Below are positions 9,886 through 18,933 of a stretch of 59,467 nucleotides of DNA, one piece after another (within the stretch, counting starts at the first letter, position 1; the number at the start of each line of letters is the position of its first letter). Source of the stretch: Desulfoscipio geothermicus (GTDB lineage: Bacteria; Bacillota; Desulfotomaculia; Desulfotomaculales; Desulfallaceae); contig JAENZP010000009.1 of the NCBI GenBank assembly GCA_016841205.1, positions 5,808 through 65,274 on the forward strand. Reading direction: 5' to 3'. Both the position numbers and the translations under genes were made by a program. The notes under the pieces were generated by a model. It had not been told where the DNA came from. It saw only the letters and a program-made list of their open reading frames with translations, and ran no database searches.

Positions 9886-10620
9886 ATGAGAGTTGAAATA
9901 TTAAACGCGCCAATTGATTGCCTATCCATGGACCAATGTATTTATCGTGTGGCGGAGTTAATCAAGGCCGGGGGGGCGCATAGGGTTATTACCCTAAACC
10001 CCGAAATCCTATACCGGGCTGTGCAGTTTGACCATTCCCTGTTGGAACTGATTAACAGGGCGGACTTGGTTACCGCCGATGGGGAGGGCATTGTCTGGGC
10101 CGGTCGGGTAGCGGGTACGCCTTTCCCGGAGAGAGTTACCGGTATTGATTTGATGCTGTGCCTGGTGGAGCGGGCCGCCGCCGAAGGGTGGAAAATATAT
10201 CTTTTGGGGGCCGCGCCCGGGGTGGCCGAAGAAGCGGCGGGGAAATTAGCTAATCGCTTTCCCAAGCTGCAGGTGGCCGGGACCCTGCATGGCTACTTTA
10301 AACCGGACGAGGAAGTTAGCATTGTGCAATCAATAAAACAAAAAGCGCCCCAGCTTTTATTTGTGGCCCTGGGTGCACCAGCCCAGGAAAAATGGATTGA
10401 TCGCCATATTGAAGACATTGGCCAAGTGGTGGCTATTGGGGTGGGCGGCAGCTTTGATGTAATTTCCGGTCGGGTGGGCAGAGCGCCCCAGTGGATGCGG
10501 AAATTAAAAATAGAATGGCTGGGGCGGCTAATTAGTGAACCATCACGCTGGCGGCGCATACTGGTTTTGCCAAAATTCGCGTGGCTGGTACTCAAGACTT
10601 ATCGTTTTGGTCAGAAATAA
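9886..10620 (+). CDS. tagA: WecG/TagA/CpsF family glycosyltransferase
   Basis: 244 aa from the ATG at 9886, selected over an upstream in-frame start at 9796 because GGTGAT precedes it and family members start MRVEIL. It has the family hallmarks LNPEIL, TADGEGIVWAGR, GIDLM, LLGAAPGVAEEAA, LFVALGAPAQEKWI and VGGSFDVISGRVGRAP. The enzyme normally adds N-acetylmannosamine to undecaprenyl-diphosphate-GlcNAc at the inner membrane, the second step of a teichoic acid-like linkage unit. It would act after the WecA/TagO-type enzyme encoded at 23146. The symbol tagA reflects the family, not a proven substrate. Confidence 0.92.
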   Translation: MRVEILNAPIDCLSMDQCIYRVAELIKAGGAHRVITLNPEILYRAVQFDHSLLELINRADLVTADGEGIVWAGRVAGTPFPERVTGIDLMLCLVERAAAEGWKIYLLGAAPGVAEEAAGKLANRFPKLQVAGTLHGYFKPDEEVSIVQSIKQKAPQLLFVALGAPAQEKWIDRHIEDIGQVVAIGVGGSFDVISGRVGRAPQWMRKLKIEWLGRLISEPSRWRRILVLPKFAWLVLKTYRFGQK

Positions 10621-10746
10621 AATGGTACATTTTTGGTATGTGTGCGATAATTTTTTCATTGAATAAAGCCTTAGAAAGATATATTATGTCGATGTAGGTT
10701 GCCCCATGAGTAGCGTTTTTGTTGCGATAGGGAGGTGCCCTGTAGT

Positions 10747-12024
10747 ATGTCAATTATAAGAAAAAGGAAATTAAAAAGCAAACTGCGTTTGGCGGTATTT
10801 TTGCTTGTTCTAATCGGCCTGTTCGCCGGTGGTTTTGCGGTGGCTAACAATTTGTTATGGCCTTATATTACTGATAAACATTTGCCCGGTCTTAGTACTG
10901 ATGATGAAACAGAGAAGATTGCCAGTCTACCAGGCATCAATGTGCTGATGATGGGGGTTGACGAGCGCAGCGACGAAACAAGCTTGCGAACCGATACTAT
11001 GATATTGGCCAATATTAATAATGAGGAAAACCGTGTAGCGTTGCTTTCCATACCGCGCGATACTAAAGTTACACTTCCTGGTTACGGGGTTAATAAGATC
11101 AATGCGGCCAACATTTACGGCGGTCCCGAGTTGGCCATGGAAAAGGTGGCCGAGCTTACCGGAGTGCCGGTGGATTACTATGTGACAACTAATTTTAACG
11201 GTTTTAAGGATATCGTGGACGCTCTGGGCGGGGTTACAGTTGATGTTGAAAAGGACATGAATTACACTGAAAGGGCCTACGGCGGTGCTTACGATATTCA
11301 TCTACAAAAAGGGGTTCAGGAACTAAATGGTACGCAGGCATTGATGTACGCCCGTTTCCGTCATGATGAACTGGGTGATATCACTCGTACCCAGCGTCAG
11401 CTCAAATTGTTGACGGCCATCGGTGAAGAAGCGATGAAACCGAGTTCAATTACCAAGCTACACAAGCTCGTTCCTCAAATATATAAAAACGTGGATACCA
11501 ATTTAGGGCTGTCGGAAATGATCGCCCTGGCCAAGGCGGCTAAAAATTTGGATAACGTGCAAATAGTAACCCAAACGATGCCGGGTTGGTTTTTGGATGA
11601 AAATGGGGCCAGTTACTGGTATGTAGAACCTGAAAAGGCCAGGGAGGTAGCTACGGCTTTATTTGAAGAGGGTAAGGTTGTTGATGTGGTGCAGGGGACG
11701 ATTCCGGACGATACGCCAACACAAATAGCCATGGAGCAAACACAATCGACCGGGCAGGTCCGGGAAAATCCTATGGATTCTGTCACTAGCACTGCTACTA
11801 CTACCACTAATAATACTGCTGCTGATAATATAACACCGATTGTTGAATACACTGACGGTGAAGAAGATCGCGTCGGCAGTGGTAACGGTGATGTAAACGA
11901 GGGGCAGCAACCAACGGATAATGTATCGACAAATAACATTGCTCCCGCCTCACCCGAAGAAAATAACCAGGAAGAACCTGTTGCGAGCGAGCATGTGGAG
12001 ATCATTATAAATACTTTCCCCTAG
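10747..12024 (+). CDS. LytR-CpsA-Psr (LCP) family wall-polymer ligase
   Basis: 425 aa from ATG 10747; GGGAGGTG lies 9 nt upstream and overlaps the alternative GTG at 10735. One N-terminal membrane helix (residues 12-32) precedes the LCP domain with MMGVDERS, RTDTMILANI, SIPRDTKV, INAANIYGG, YARFRHDELGDITRTQRQ, all characteristic. LCP enzymes move undecaprenyl-linked glycopolymers onto peptidoglycan outside the membrane. The last 110 residues are a low-complexity Thr/Asn/Glu/Pro tail, which may span the wall. It fits with the polymer-building genes around it and ends at the terminator at 12153. Confidence 0.92.
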   Translation: MSIIRKRKLKSKLRLAVFLLVLIGLFAGGFAVANNLLWPYITDKHLPGLSTDDETEKIASLPGINVLMMGVDERSDETSLRTDTMILANINNEENRVALLSIPRDTKVTLPGYGVNKINAANIYGGPELAMEKVAELTGVPVDYYVTTNFNGFKDIVDALGGVTVDVEKDMNYTERAYGGAYDIHLQKGVQELNGTQALMYARFRHDELGDITRTQRQLKLLTAIGEEAMKPSSITKLHKLVPQIYKNVDTNLGLSEMIALAKAAKNLDNVQIVTQTMPGWFLDENGASYWYVEPEKAREVATALFEEGKVVDVVQGTIPDDTPTQIAMEQTQSTGQVRENPMDSVTSTATTTTNNTAADNITPIVEYTDGEEDRVGSGNGDVNEGQQPTDNVSTNNIAPASPEENNQEEPVASEHVEIIINTFP

Positions 12025-12152
12025 GCACCAGGACAAAAAGTCCAAATATCATTAAACAAGCAGACTATCAAGTTATATATTTATTGGCTAACACAATAAA
12101 AATTTACCTGTCTCTAAGAAACATACTTTTTAACCAGTTCAAAAAAAAGTGG

Positions 12153-12191
12153 GACGCAGCAATTTTTATTTATTGCCTGCGTCTTTTTTTT
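12153..12191 (+). terminator. Rho-independent terminator after the LCP gene
   Basis: Stem GACGCAG-CAAT / ATTG-C-CTGCGTC with an A/T loop, followed by eight T residues. It separates the LCP unit from the SLH genes. Confidence 0.85.
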
Positions 12192-12438
12192 AACTTGAGA
12201 ACTAATACTTTAGAACTATTTTGGTTTAATCATTTAGTATTATAGTTGGGATATTTTGAGCTTGTTGGAAGGATTTTAACCAGCTTTGTAGAATATTAAC
12301 CTTTTACATAATGCTTTATAATTTACATTACACAATAATTGACAAAAAAATTAAATAATTGTAAGGGGGGGTTGGGAACTGTTAAGACGGTGGTAGTGGT
12401 GAGAGTAAGTCAATTTGCATATGAAAGGAGTGACCGGT
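12192..12438 (+). other. AT-rich leader of the first SLH gene
   Basis: 247 bp with a possible minus-10 TATAAT at 12317-12322 but only a weak minus-35, and a TTGACA at 12339 without a good partner. A G-run (12364-12370) follows. No ORF. Highly expressed S-layer genes often have long leaders, so this may be an untranslated leader. Confidence 0.35.
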
Positions 12439-15435
12439 TTGCTTAACAAAAGAAGGATTGTGCCCATCTTAATGTCGCTATTTTTGTTAATTGCCGCAGG
12501 AGGATATGCGTTCGCGGCAGGATTTTCCGACATTAAAGGTCATTGGGCAGAGAGTCAAATCAATAAATGGGCGGAGAATGGTCTGGCCAGTGGTTATTCG
12601 GACGGCACTTTTAAACCCAATAACCGGGTTACCAGGGCTGAATTTGTTGCCTTAACCAACAGTGCCTTTGGTATTAATACCGAAGGATATGCCGCCGATT
12701 TTAGCGATGTGGCCGTAGGACAGTGGTACTACAATGATATAGCCGCCGCCAGTACGTCAGGTTATATCGGAGGTTATCCTGACGGTACATTTAAACCAAA
12801 GCAGTCCATTTCCCGCCAGGAAGCAGCCAGTATTATAGTAAGGTTATTGGGGTTGGAACCAACCTTACTAGAAATGGAAAAATTTAAAGATGCAGTTCAG
12901 ATTCCGCAGTGGTCCCGTGGCAACATTGGCGCTATAGTCAAGGCCGGTCTTATGGGTGGCTATCCCGACGGTACTTTTCAACCTGGCAAAAGCCTTACTA
13001 GGGCTGAGGCAGTGGCGTTCCTGGACCGGGCTCGGGATTTTGCACCGGGTGTGACTGAAGGAGCTTTATTGCAAGGAACTGTGACTCTGGACGATAAAGC
13101 TGTTAGCAGTGCAACGGTGCTTGTTTTTAAGGCCGATAGTTATGAAGTATTAAAAGAAACCGAAACCGATAGTAATGGTGTCTTTGAATTTTCGTTAGCT
13201 GCCGGTACCTATGATATAACAGCAGCTACAGATAGCCAGGTGGCTTATCAAAGTGATATTACTTTGGCACAAAACAAAAGCGCAACGGCCAATCTAAAGT
13301 TGGTACCCGCAGCGGTTATCTCCGGTACTTTGTATGATAAAGACGAAAAAAGCAAGGTTAAGAACGCTGAAATGCTCTTTACCACAAACCCAACATTTGT
13401 TATCTATACCGGTAATGACGGAAAATTTACCGGGGCTGTACTGCCAGGCAGTACATACACTGTTCGTGTTTACGAGCCCGGCGAAGAGGATGAGGAGCCG
13501 GTGCTTGTCGCCGAGGAATTGGATATTGGCTCCGCTGGTACCCGTAGTGTAGGTACCCTGAAAGCTCCGTTCTCTGTTTCAACTAGCGTTGGCGGCGGTG
13601 GCGGTGTCTCCAGTCCCAAAATAAAGTCGATTGCTGATATTAAGGTCACGGTTGCCTTAGGTGCTGATTACAGCTTACCTACTGAAGTCACGGCCAACAT
13701 GAGCAATGGCGCGACCAAGCAGGTAGCTGTAACATGGAGTCCCAGTACTGTAGACACAAGTAAAGCCGGGGTATTTACTTTCCAAGGCACCGTTAGCGGG
13801 TATACCTCTAATGCTATTCTAACCTTAAGGGTAGAAGCGCCAATTGGACAGTCTGTGGTGGTAGACTCAGAGGTTCCCATTGCATATGAGGACGGTATAA
13901 CCATTGACCTCTCTTATGTAGCGGATATACCGGAAGGCACAACGGTAACAGTTACCGAATGCAGTGAGTCGGATTATGAAGTTCCCGCCGTGCCATCCGG
14001 GCAGTTATTTGAAGTAGCGGGCGAGGTATTCGAAGTAGAATTTAGCGATGATACTATTGATTTCAGTAACGGAGTTGAAATAACACTGCCTTTTGAGGGA
14101 ACCGCAAGCGACGGCTTGGCAATCTTTTATTACAACGAAACAGATAATAAGTGGGAATGTGCAGATTCCACGGTGGACGAAGTTAATAAAGTTATCAAGG
14201 CAATAGTGTATCACTTTTCCAAGTGGGGGGTTGCCAATTCTACAAGAGTAGAAACACCAACGGCTTATCCGTCGGCAGGATTAGTTGCTGAGGGTACCGA
14301 AATCGAGTTAAGTACAAGCACAGACGGTGCGACAATCTACTATACTACAGACGGTAAAAATCCCAATGTCCCCAAGTATAGGGTCTTATATGCCGGTCTG
14401 ATTGTTGTCAATGCAGATACTACTATCAAAGCTATAGCTGTTAAAGACAATATGAAGGACAGCCATGTAGCCACTTTTGAGTATACAGTTAGTAGTAAAC
14501 CGTATATTCAGAGTATTACCAATGGATCTGTTGATCAGGATAGTAAGGTTATCACCTTAAACGAAGATCCGGGCAATTTATCCGAATCAAAGATTGTATT
14601 ATTTTCGCCTTCCGGCCAAAGCATTTTGGATATAACACTTGAGGACAGCTCGCTCGGCAGTTGGAAATTTGCCAACGGATCCAATGATATTACACTGGGC
14701 AATAGTATTGAGGGTGTCAATATCAGCACAACTATGGTTAAATTGCTTGGGGCAGGGTTAAGCTATCAGGATGTGCTTGAAATTGTAAATTATGACCAAG
14801 TTTTTGACGCGATTAAAAGCTATTCAAGCAAACAAGAGTTCTATGACGAGGTGCTTAAGGAAGTAATCAATAAAGCAAACGACGAGTTAGATGATGACGA
14901 TATGGAAGCTCTATATGAAGCCTTGAATATCCCCGCAATTAATGATGCCGCTGATAATGATACAAAGGATAAAATTAAAGATATATTGCAGCCTGCTGTT
15001 GATGTTTACAATGCCAGCGAGAGCGATAGTATTACCGTTGAAGATCTGGTCGGCAATGATTATGTAGATGTTTTGGCCAAGATCAACGCATCAGACTGTA
15101 AAGAGGATTTTTACAATGCAATAAATATTTCAGAACTTTATGAAGCCATAGCCGGCAAGAGCGCTCTTTATGGTGCTATAAACGAGAGTGCTATTATAAA
15201 CGCTATTATCGAAGGCGCAGAGGATGGGAAAGCCACTGTTATAGCCATGGCTCTGGTGGTTAATAATTATTTGGATAGCCTTGGTTCGGCTGCTAAAGAA
15301 GAAATTCTAAACGCTATTGATTTTAACAAGTTGATGGTGGTGGTGAGTGACAAGCTTGAAGACGAATTGCAGGTAATCGTCACAGATGAGGCGGATGACA
15401 CTAACCAAACAATTTACACGGTAACTGTACAATAA
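12439..15435 (+). CDS. SLH-domain surface (S-layer) protein with Ig-like and chitobiase-like domains
   Basis: 998 aa from TTG 12439, preferred because AAAGGAGTGA ends 6 nt upstream; an ATG 12421 and a TTG 12415 are in frame but lie on or before that site. Signal peptide to AFAAG, then three SLH repeats (about residues 20-195; GHWAESQINKWAENG, GYPDGTFKP, ITRAE-type motifs). Next are a carboxypeptidase-regulatory-like beta domain (LQGTVTLDDKAV, about 205-290), a second similar unit, a Gly-rich hinge (GGGGG), a bacterial Ig-like domain, a ZU5-like stretch, and a chitobiase C-terminal-like domain (GATIYYTTDGKNPN). A helical Asp-rich tail ends the protein. SLH domains bind pyruvylated secondary wall polymer, made with CsaB. 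Confidence 0.92.
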   Translation: MLNKRRIVPILMSLFLLIAAGGYAFAAGFSDIKGHWAESQINKWAENGLASGYSDGTFKPNNRVTRAEFVALTNSAFGINTEGYAADFSDVAVGQWYYNDIAAASTSGYIGGYPDGTFKPKQSISRQEAASIIVRLLGLEPTLLEMEKFKDAVQIPQWSRGNIGAIVKAGLMGGYPDGTFQPGKSLTRAEAVAFLDRARDFAPGVTEGALLQGTVTLDDKAVSSATVLVFKADSYEVLKETETDSNGVFEFSLAAGTYDITAATDSQVAYQSDITLAQNKSATANLKLVPAAVISGTLYDKDEKSKVKNAEMLFTTNPTFVIYTGNDGKFTGAVLPGSTYTVRVYEPGEEDEEPVLVAEELDIGSAGTRSVGTLKAPFSVSTSVGGGGGVSSPKIKSIADIKVTVALGADYSLPTEVTANMSNGATKQVAVTWSPSTVDTSKAGVFTFQGTVSGYTSNAILTLRVEAPIGQSVVVDSEVPIAYEDGITIDLSYVADIPEGTTVTVTECSESDYEVPAVPSGQLFEVAGEVFEVEFSDDTIDFSNGVEITLPFEGTASDGLAIFYYNETDNKWECADSTVDEVNKVIKAIVYHFSKWGVANSTRVETPTAYPSAGLVAEGTEIELSTSTDGATIYYTTDGKNPNVPKYRVLYAGLIVVNADTTIKAIAVKDNMKDSHVATFEYTVSSKPYIQSITNGSVDQDSKVITLNEDPGNLSESKIVLFSPSGQSILDITLEDSSLGSWKFANGSNDITLGNSIEGVNISTTMVKLLGAGLSYQDVLEIVNYDQVFDAIKSYSSKQEFYDEVLKEVINKANDELDDDDMEALYEALNIPAINDAADNDTKDKIKDILQPAVDVYNASESDSITVEDLVGNDYVDVLAKINASDCKEDFYNAINISELYEAIAGKSALYGAINESAIINAIIEGAEDGKATVIAMALVVNNYLDSLGSAAKEEILNAIDFNKLMVVVSDKLEDELQVIVTDEADDTNQTIYTVTVQ

Positions 15436-15452
15436 TAGCCTGGCAGGATATT

Positions 15453-15490
15453 TACCCCACTGCTTGTGATGTAGCAGTGGGGTATTCTAT
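15453..15490 (+). terminator. Hairpin terminator between the SLH genes
   Basis: Perfect 12-bp stem TACCCCACTGCT / AGCAGTGGGGTA, loop 8 nt, followed by TTCTATT. The T tract is short, so read-through into the next SLH gene is possible. Confidence 0.7.
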
Positions 15491-15558
15491 TAAACCGGCA
15501 GGAAAATACATTCTTTGCAGAGAATAGTATAAATAGTTTTTAAGGGGAGGTATTTTTA

Positions 15559-17157
15559 ATGCATGGCAAGAAATATTTGATGGCATTATTAATTTTAATC
15601 CTGATGTTGACTGTTTCCGGATACGCCTATGCAGCCGGTTTTTCAGATGTGAATGGTCATTGGGCGGAGGGCCAAATTAATAAATGGACCGACAGCGGGC
15701 TGGCCAGCGGTTATGCGAACGGTATTTTTAAACCCAACCAACAAGTTAGCCGAGCCGAATTTGTGGTCCTGACCAACCGTGCTTTCAATATTAACCAGGA
15801 AGGAATTGCAGCCGGTTTCGGAGATGTGAAAACTGATGATTGGTATTACAATGACGTGGTAGCCGCTAAAGTGGCGGGTTACATAGGCGGTTATACTGAC
15901 GGCACTTTCAAGCCAAATAGCCCCATTTCTCGCCAAGAAGCAGCCAGTATCCTGGTTAGACTGTTAAATATTGCACCAACAACTGAAGGACTTAGTACAT
16001 TTGCAGATGCCGCTCAGATTTCAGATTGGTCCCGGGGCAATATCGGCGCTGTGGTTCAAGAAGGGCTAATGCGTGGGACGCCGGATAACAAATTTATGCC
16101 TTTTAAAAATATCACCCGCGCAGAGGCTATAGTGTCCCTGGACCGTGCCATGGAATATGTGCCCGGCGGGCAAAAGCCGATTGAACAACAATCAGAACAG
16201 GAGACCGGCTTGCAGGGCTTGGTCACTTATAATGAGAAGGCGGTTAAAAACGCCACTGTGCATATATTTAAAGCTGACAGCTATGAAGTGCTTAACAAAA
16301 TCGAAACCGACAGCGACGGTAATTTTAAAGTTGAACTTGAGCCTGGTAAATATGATATTACAGTCGCTACGGATTTAGAAGTTTCTTTCAAAAGTGATGT
16401 TTTGGTAAATGAGCAAGAGCTGACCCGGGTGGATCTTAGCTTAATTAAAGCTGCCGTGTTGAGGGGAACTTTAATTGGAAGCAACGGCAAAGCGGTGAAA
16501 AAAGCAACTATGTATTTTACAACCAATCCCACGTTTATTACCGATACTGATTCTAGCGGCGAATTTGAGCTGCCGGTTTACCCTAATAAAACCTATAAAG
16601 TTCGGGCCATTGATCCGGATAATAAAGAGGAAAAACCGGTAGTTGTGGAGGATGAACTGGAAGTAAAAGGCGCAGGAAGTCATAATGTAGGCGATATAGA
16701 AGCTTCTTTTGATGGTGAAGTTTATGTGGTCGGTGGAAGCGGCGGCGGTAGCGGCGGTTCAACTGATACGGAGTCTGCGTTAAAAGTTAATTCCGTAACC
16801 TTTGTGGTTAATAATACCCCCGTAACAGTTTCGGGAGCAAACAATATTTTCACGGTTGATTTAACAAGCTATAATGATACGGACATGTTCACGGCGTTGA
16901 CTGTTAAAGCAACTTCCAATGCTACTAAGGCAAGGATTAACATATCGGGTATCACGGAGGAAATTACATTTAATCAGGGTACTGCAAGTGTTACTGTAAA
17001 GGAGATGTTAGGTTCTCTTGATACGGGAGAGCCTGGTGTTAGCTTGCAATCGCTAAGGATTTTACTGGGAGATTCCATTAATACATCCATTACAATATAC
17101 AGTGATACTGATGAAGAAAATGTTACAGTAACTGTTAAATTGCCTCCTGAACGTTAA
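15559..17157 (+). CDS. SLH-domain surface protein, paralogue of the preceding gene
   Basis: 532 aa; ATG 15559 with AGGGGAGG upstream. Signal peptide ends near AYAAG. Three SLH repeats (about residues 27-205) and two carboxypeptidase-regulatory-like domains align with the upstream paralogue almost motif by motif (GHWAEGQINKW, KADSYEVL, TTNPTFI). After a GGSGGGSGGS hinge the sequence diverges to a single beta-rich domain of about 140 residues. It is therefore a shorter, separately specialised product of a tandem duplication. It would be anchored by the same pyruvylated polymer. Confidence 0.92.
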   Translation: MHGKKYLMALLILILMLTVSGYAYAAGFSDVNGHWAEGQINKWTDSGLASGYANGIFKPNQQVSRAEFVVLTNRAFNINQEGIAAGFGDVKTDDWYYNDVVAAKVAGYIGGYTDGTFKPNSPISRQEAASILVRLLNIAPTTEGLSTFADAAQISDWSRGNIGAVVQEGLMRGTPDNKFMPFKNITRAEAIVSLDRAMEYVPGGQKPIEQQSEQETGLQGLVTYNEKAVKNATVHIFKADSYEVLNKIETDSDGNFKVELEPGKYDITVATDLEVSFKSDVLVNEQELTRVDLSLIKAAVLRGTLIGSNGKAVKKATMYFTTNPTFITDTDSSGEFELPVYPNKTYKVRAIDPDNKEEKPVVVEDELEVKGAGSHNVGDIEASFDGEVYVVGGSGGGSGGSTDTESALKVNSVTFVVNNTPVTVSGANNIFTVDLTSYNDTDMFTALTVKATSNATKARINISGITEEITFNQGTASVTVKEMLGSLDTGEPGVSLQSLRILLGDSINTSITIYSDTDEENVTVTVKLPPER

Positions 17158-17172
17158 TTTGCTATTTGAATG

Positions 17173-17217
17173 AAGAGGGGCCACTGCGAAGCAATTCGCT
17201 AAAGGCTCCTCTTTTTC
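17173..17217 (+). terminator. Rho-independent terminator after the second SLH gene
   Basis: Two-part stem: AAGAGGGGCC pairs with GGCTCCTCTT and the inner GCGAA pairs with TTCGC, then TTTTTCT. Confidence 0.85.
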
Positions 17218-17359
17218 TAATAGGGTCAGGCTTAAATAGCAAGTAGTGGATCACAATTTTACCTTGTAAAATTGGCAAATGCTGCAGGAGTTGAAGGTTT
17301 TATGTTGAAATATAAAAAAACGCATTATTGCCTGTAGCTAAGCCGGGGGTGTTTTTTTA

Positions 17360-18031
17360 TTGCCGGTTCGCAAAAAGAAAAAGCGCAAGAACTATACATT
17401 GCTTAATTCCAGGACCAGATGGATAGTTCTTTTGGGTACTCTGTTTTGCCTGGTTATTGTTATTGCTGTTAGTGTACTTGGCAGCGGCGATTTTCAACCC
17501 ATTTCGTATCCGCCTCCTGGCGAAAATTCCCTTGGTACTACGCCCGGTGGGGACGGGGATGCTAAGCCAAGCTGGGATGTGGAAGAATATAAGCTGGATT
17601 GGCCTGAAAACGTTAAATTTACTCCTGCGGGAGATGTAAATATAGTCTATGCTCCGCAGTCAAATGAGGCAGACAAGAAATCAATTATAGAGAAAATTTA
17701 TACTCAAATTTTTGAGAGCATGGAAGCCCAGTACAAGCAGGAGTTAAACCGCCTGGTAGAGTCGGCCAAGGCGGATTATATTGCTGTAAAAAGGGGACAA
17801 AAGGACATTACCATTAGCCGTTTGGCCCTTGATTATGTTAATGAGGGCAAAAAACTGGAAAAAGATGCCGATCAGGAATTTTTCAGAATCCTGGGTAATT
17901 TGCGCTCTGAATTAAAGGTGCAGGGACTGCCTATGGATATGGCCGATCAGGCAGAAAAACACTATAAAGAGCAAAAAAGCCAGATGCGCAAGGATTTACT
18001 TATGCAATTGGCGAGGTATGCCAATGATTGA
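17360..18031 (+). CDS. Membrane-anchored protein of unknown function at the head of the CpsB/CapA/CapB module
   Basis: 223 aa from TTG 17360, with GGGGGTG 9 nt upstream. A Lys/Arg-rich start (KKKKRK) is followed by one membrane helix (about residues 24-44), a Pro/Gly linker, then a charged, mostly helical domain (about 105-223) predicted to be outside the cell. I do not recognise a family. It overlaps the ribosome site and start of the phosphatase gene, so it is translationally linked to it and probably belongs to the same pathway. It could be a wall-facing partner of the chain-length protein; that is a guess from position. Confidence 0.75.
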   Translation: MPVRKKKKRKNYTLLNSRTRWIVLLGTLFCLVIVIAVSVLGSGDFQPISYPPPGENSLGTTPGGDGDAKPSWDVEEYKLDWPENVKFTPAGDVNIVYAPQSNEADKKSIIEKIYTQIFESMEAQYKQELNRLVESAKADYIAVKRGQKDITISRLALDYVNEGKKLEKDADQEFFRILGNLRSELKVQGLPMDMADQAEKHYKEQKSQMRKDLLMQLARYAND

Positions 18032-18827
18032 TTTGCATATACATATTCTCCCCGGTATGGATGACGGTTCCCGTGACATGGAGGAATCGCTGAAGATGGC
18101 ACGCTGTGCTGTAGCCAGTGGGATCAAAGCAGTGGTGGCCACCCCCCATGTGATGACTGGTTTATATAATAATACCAGGGAAAAAATACTGGATGCGGTG
18201 CAGGAATTACGCAGCCAGTTAAAAGACAACAATATACCGATGAAAGTCTACCCCGGAGCGGAATATATGCTGGACCCTGAAATACCGCGGTGGTTAAAAG
18301 AATGCCAGGCATTAACCTTGTATGATGAAGGCAAGTACCTACTTGTAGAGTTTCCTACAACGGATATTCCCATTTACGCCGTTCAAACATTTTTTGAAAT
18401 AGCATTGCAAGGTGTAACCCCGGTTATTGCTCATCCCGAGCGTAATGGAATTTTCTTGGAGGACCCGGATAAGTTACTGCCCTTCATTGAACGGGGCGCG
18501 CTGTGCCAAGGCACTGCGGGCAGTCTAACAGGTTTATTTGGTAGCCGGGTGCAGGAGGTGGCTTTGGATTACCTACTGGATGGTTGTTATCATTTTATTA
18601 GCAGCGATGCCCATGGAATCGGCGGTCGCTTTCCGGACCTGTCCGAGGCCTTTCGTATAGCGGAGGGATACAGTGCAGGCTTGGGCGAGCTGCTTACGAA
18701 GGATAACCCGGAGTTTTTGCTGAAGGGACGAGCTCCGATTCGACCGCCTGTGGTGGAAAAGCTGTCCGATAAAGGAAAGTTGAGCTTTTGGAACAGACTA
18801 TGGAGAAAAAAAATTACCCTTGGTTGA
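18024..18827 (+). CDS. CpsB/CapC/YwqE-type protein-tyrosine phosphatase (PHP fold)
   Basis: 267 aa from ATG 18024, chosen over ATG 18018 because GAGG at 18013 is 7 nt away and family members begin MIDLH. Metal-binding motifs are visible: HIHILPGMDDGS, ATPHVM, GAEY, AHPERN, SSDAHG. This manganese-dependent phosphatase removes phosphate from the tyrosine cluster of the cognate kinase encoded at 20273. Overlaps the upstream unknown gene by 8 nt. Confidence 0.93.
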   Translation: MIDLHIHILPGMDDGSRDMEESLKMARCAVASGIKAVVATPHVMTGLYNNTREKILDAVQELRSQLKDNNIPMKVYPGAEYMLDPEIPRWLKECQALTLYDEGKYLLVEFPTTDIPIYAVQTFFEIALQGVTPVIAHPERNGIFLEDPDKLLPFIERGALCQGTAGSLTGLFGSRVQEVALDYLLDGCYHFISSDAHGIGGRFPDLSEAFRIAEGYSAGLGELLTKDNPEFLLKGRAPIRPPVVEKLSDKGKLSFWNRLWRKKITLG

Positions 18828-18933
18828 TAAAGTGTACCGATGCATTTACTACTGGTTACTGAGCGTACCGTTACCCGGCCTCTGATAGTTTTTACAACAA
18901 TGTAAGTAGATAAGTACACAGGAGTGTGAAGAA

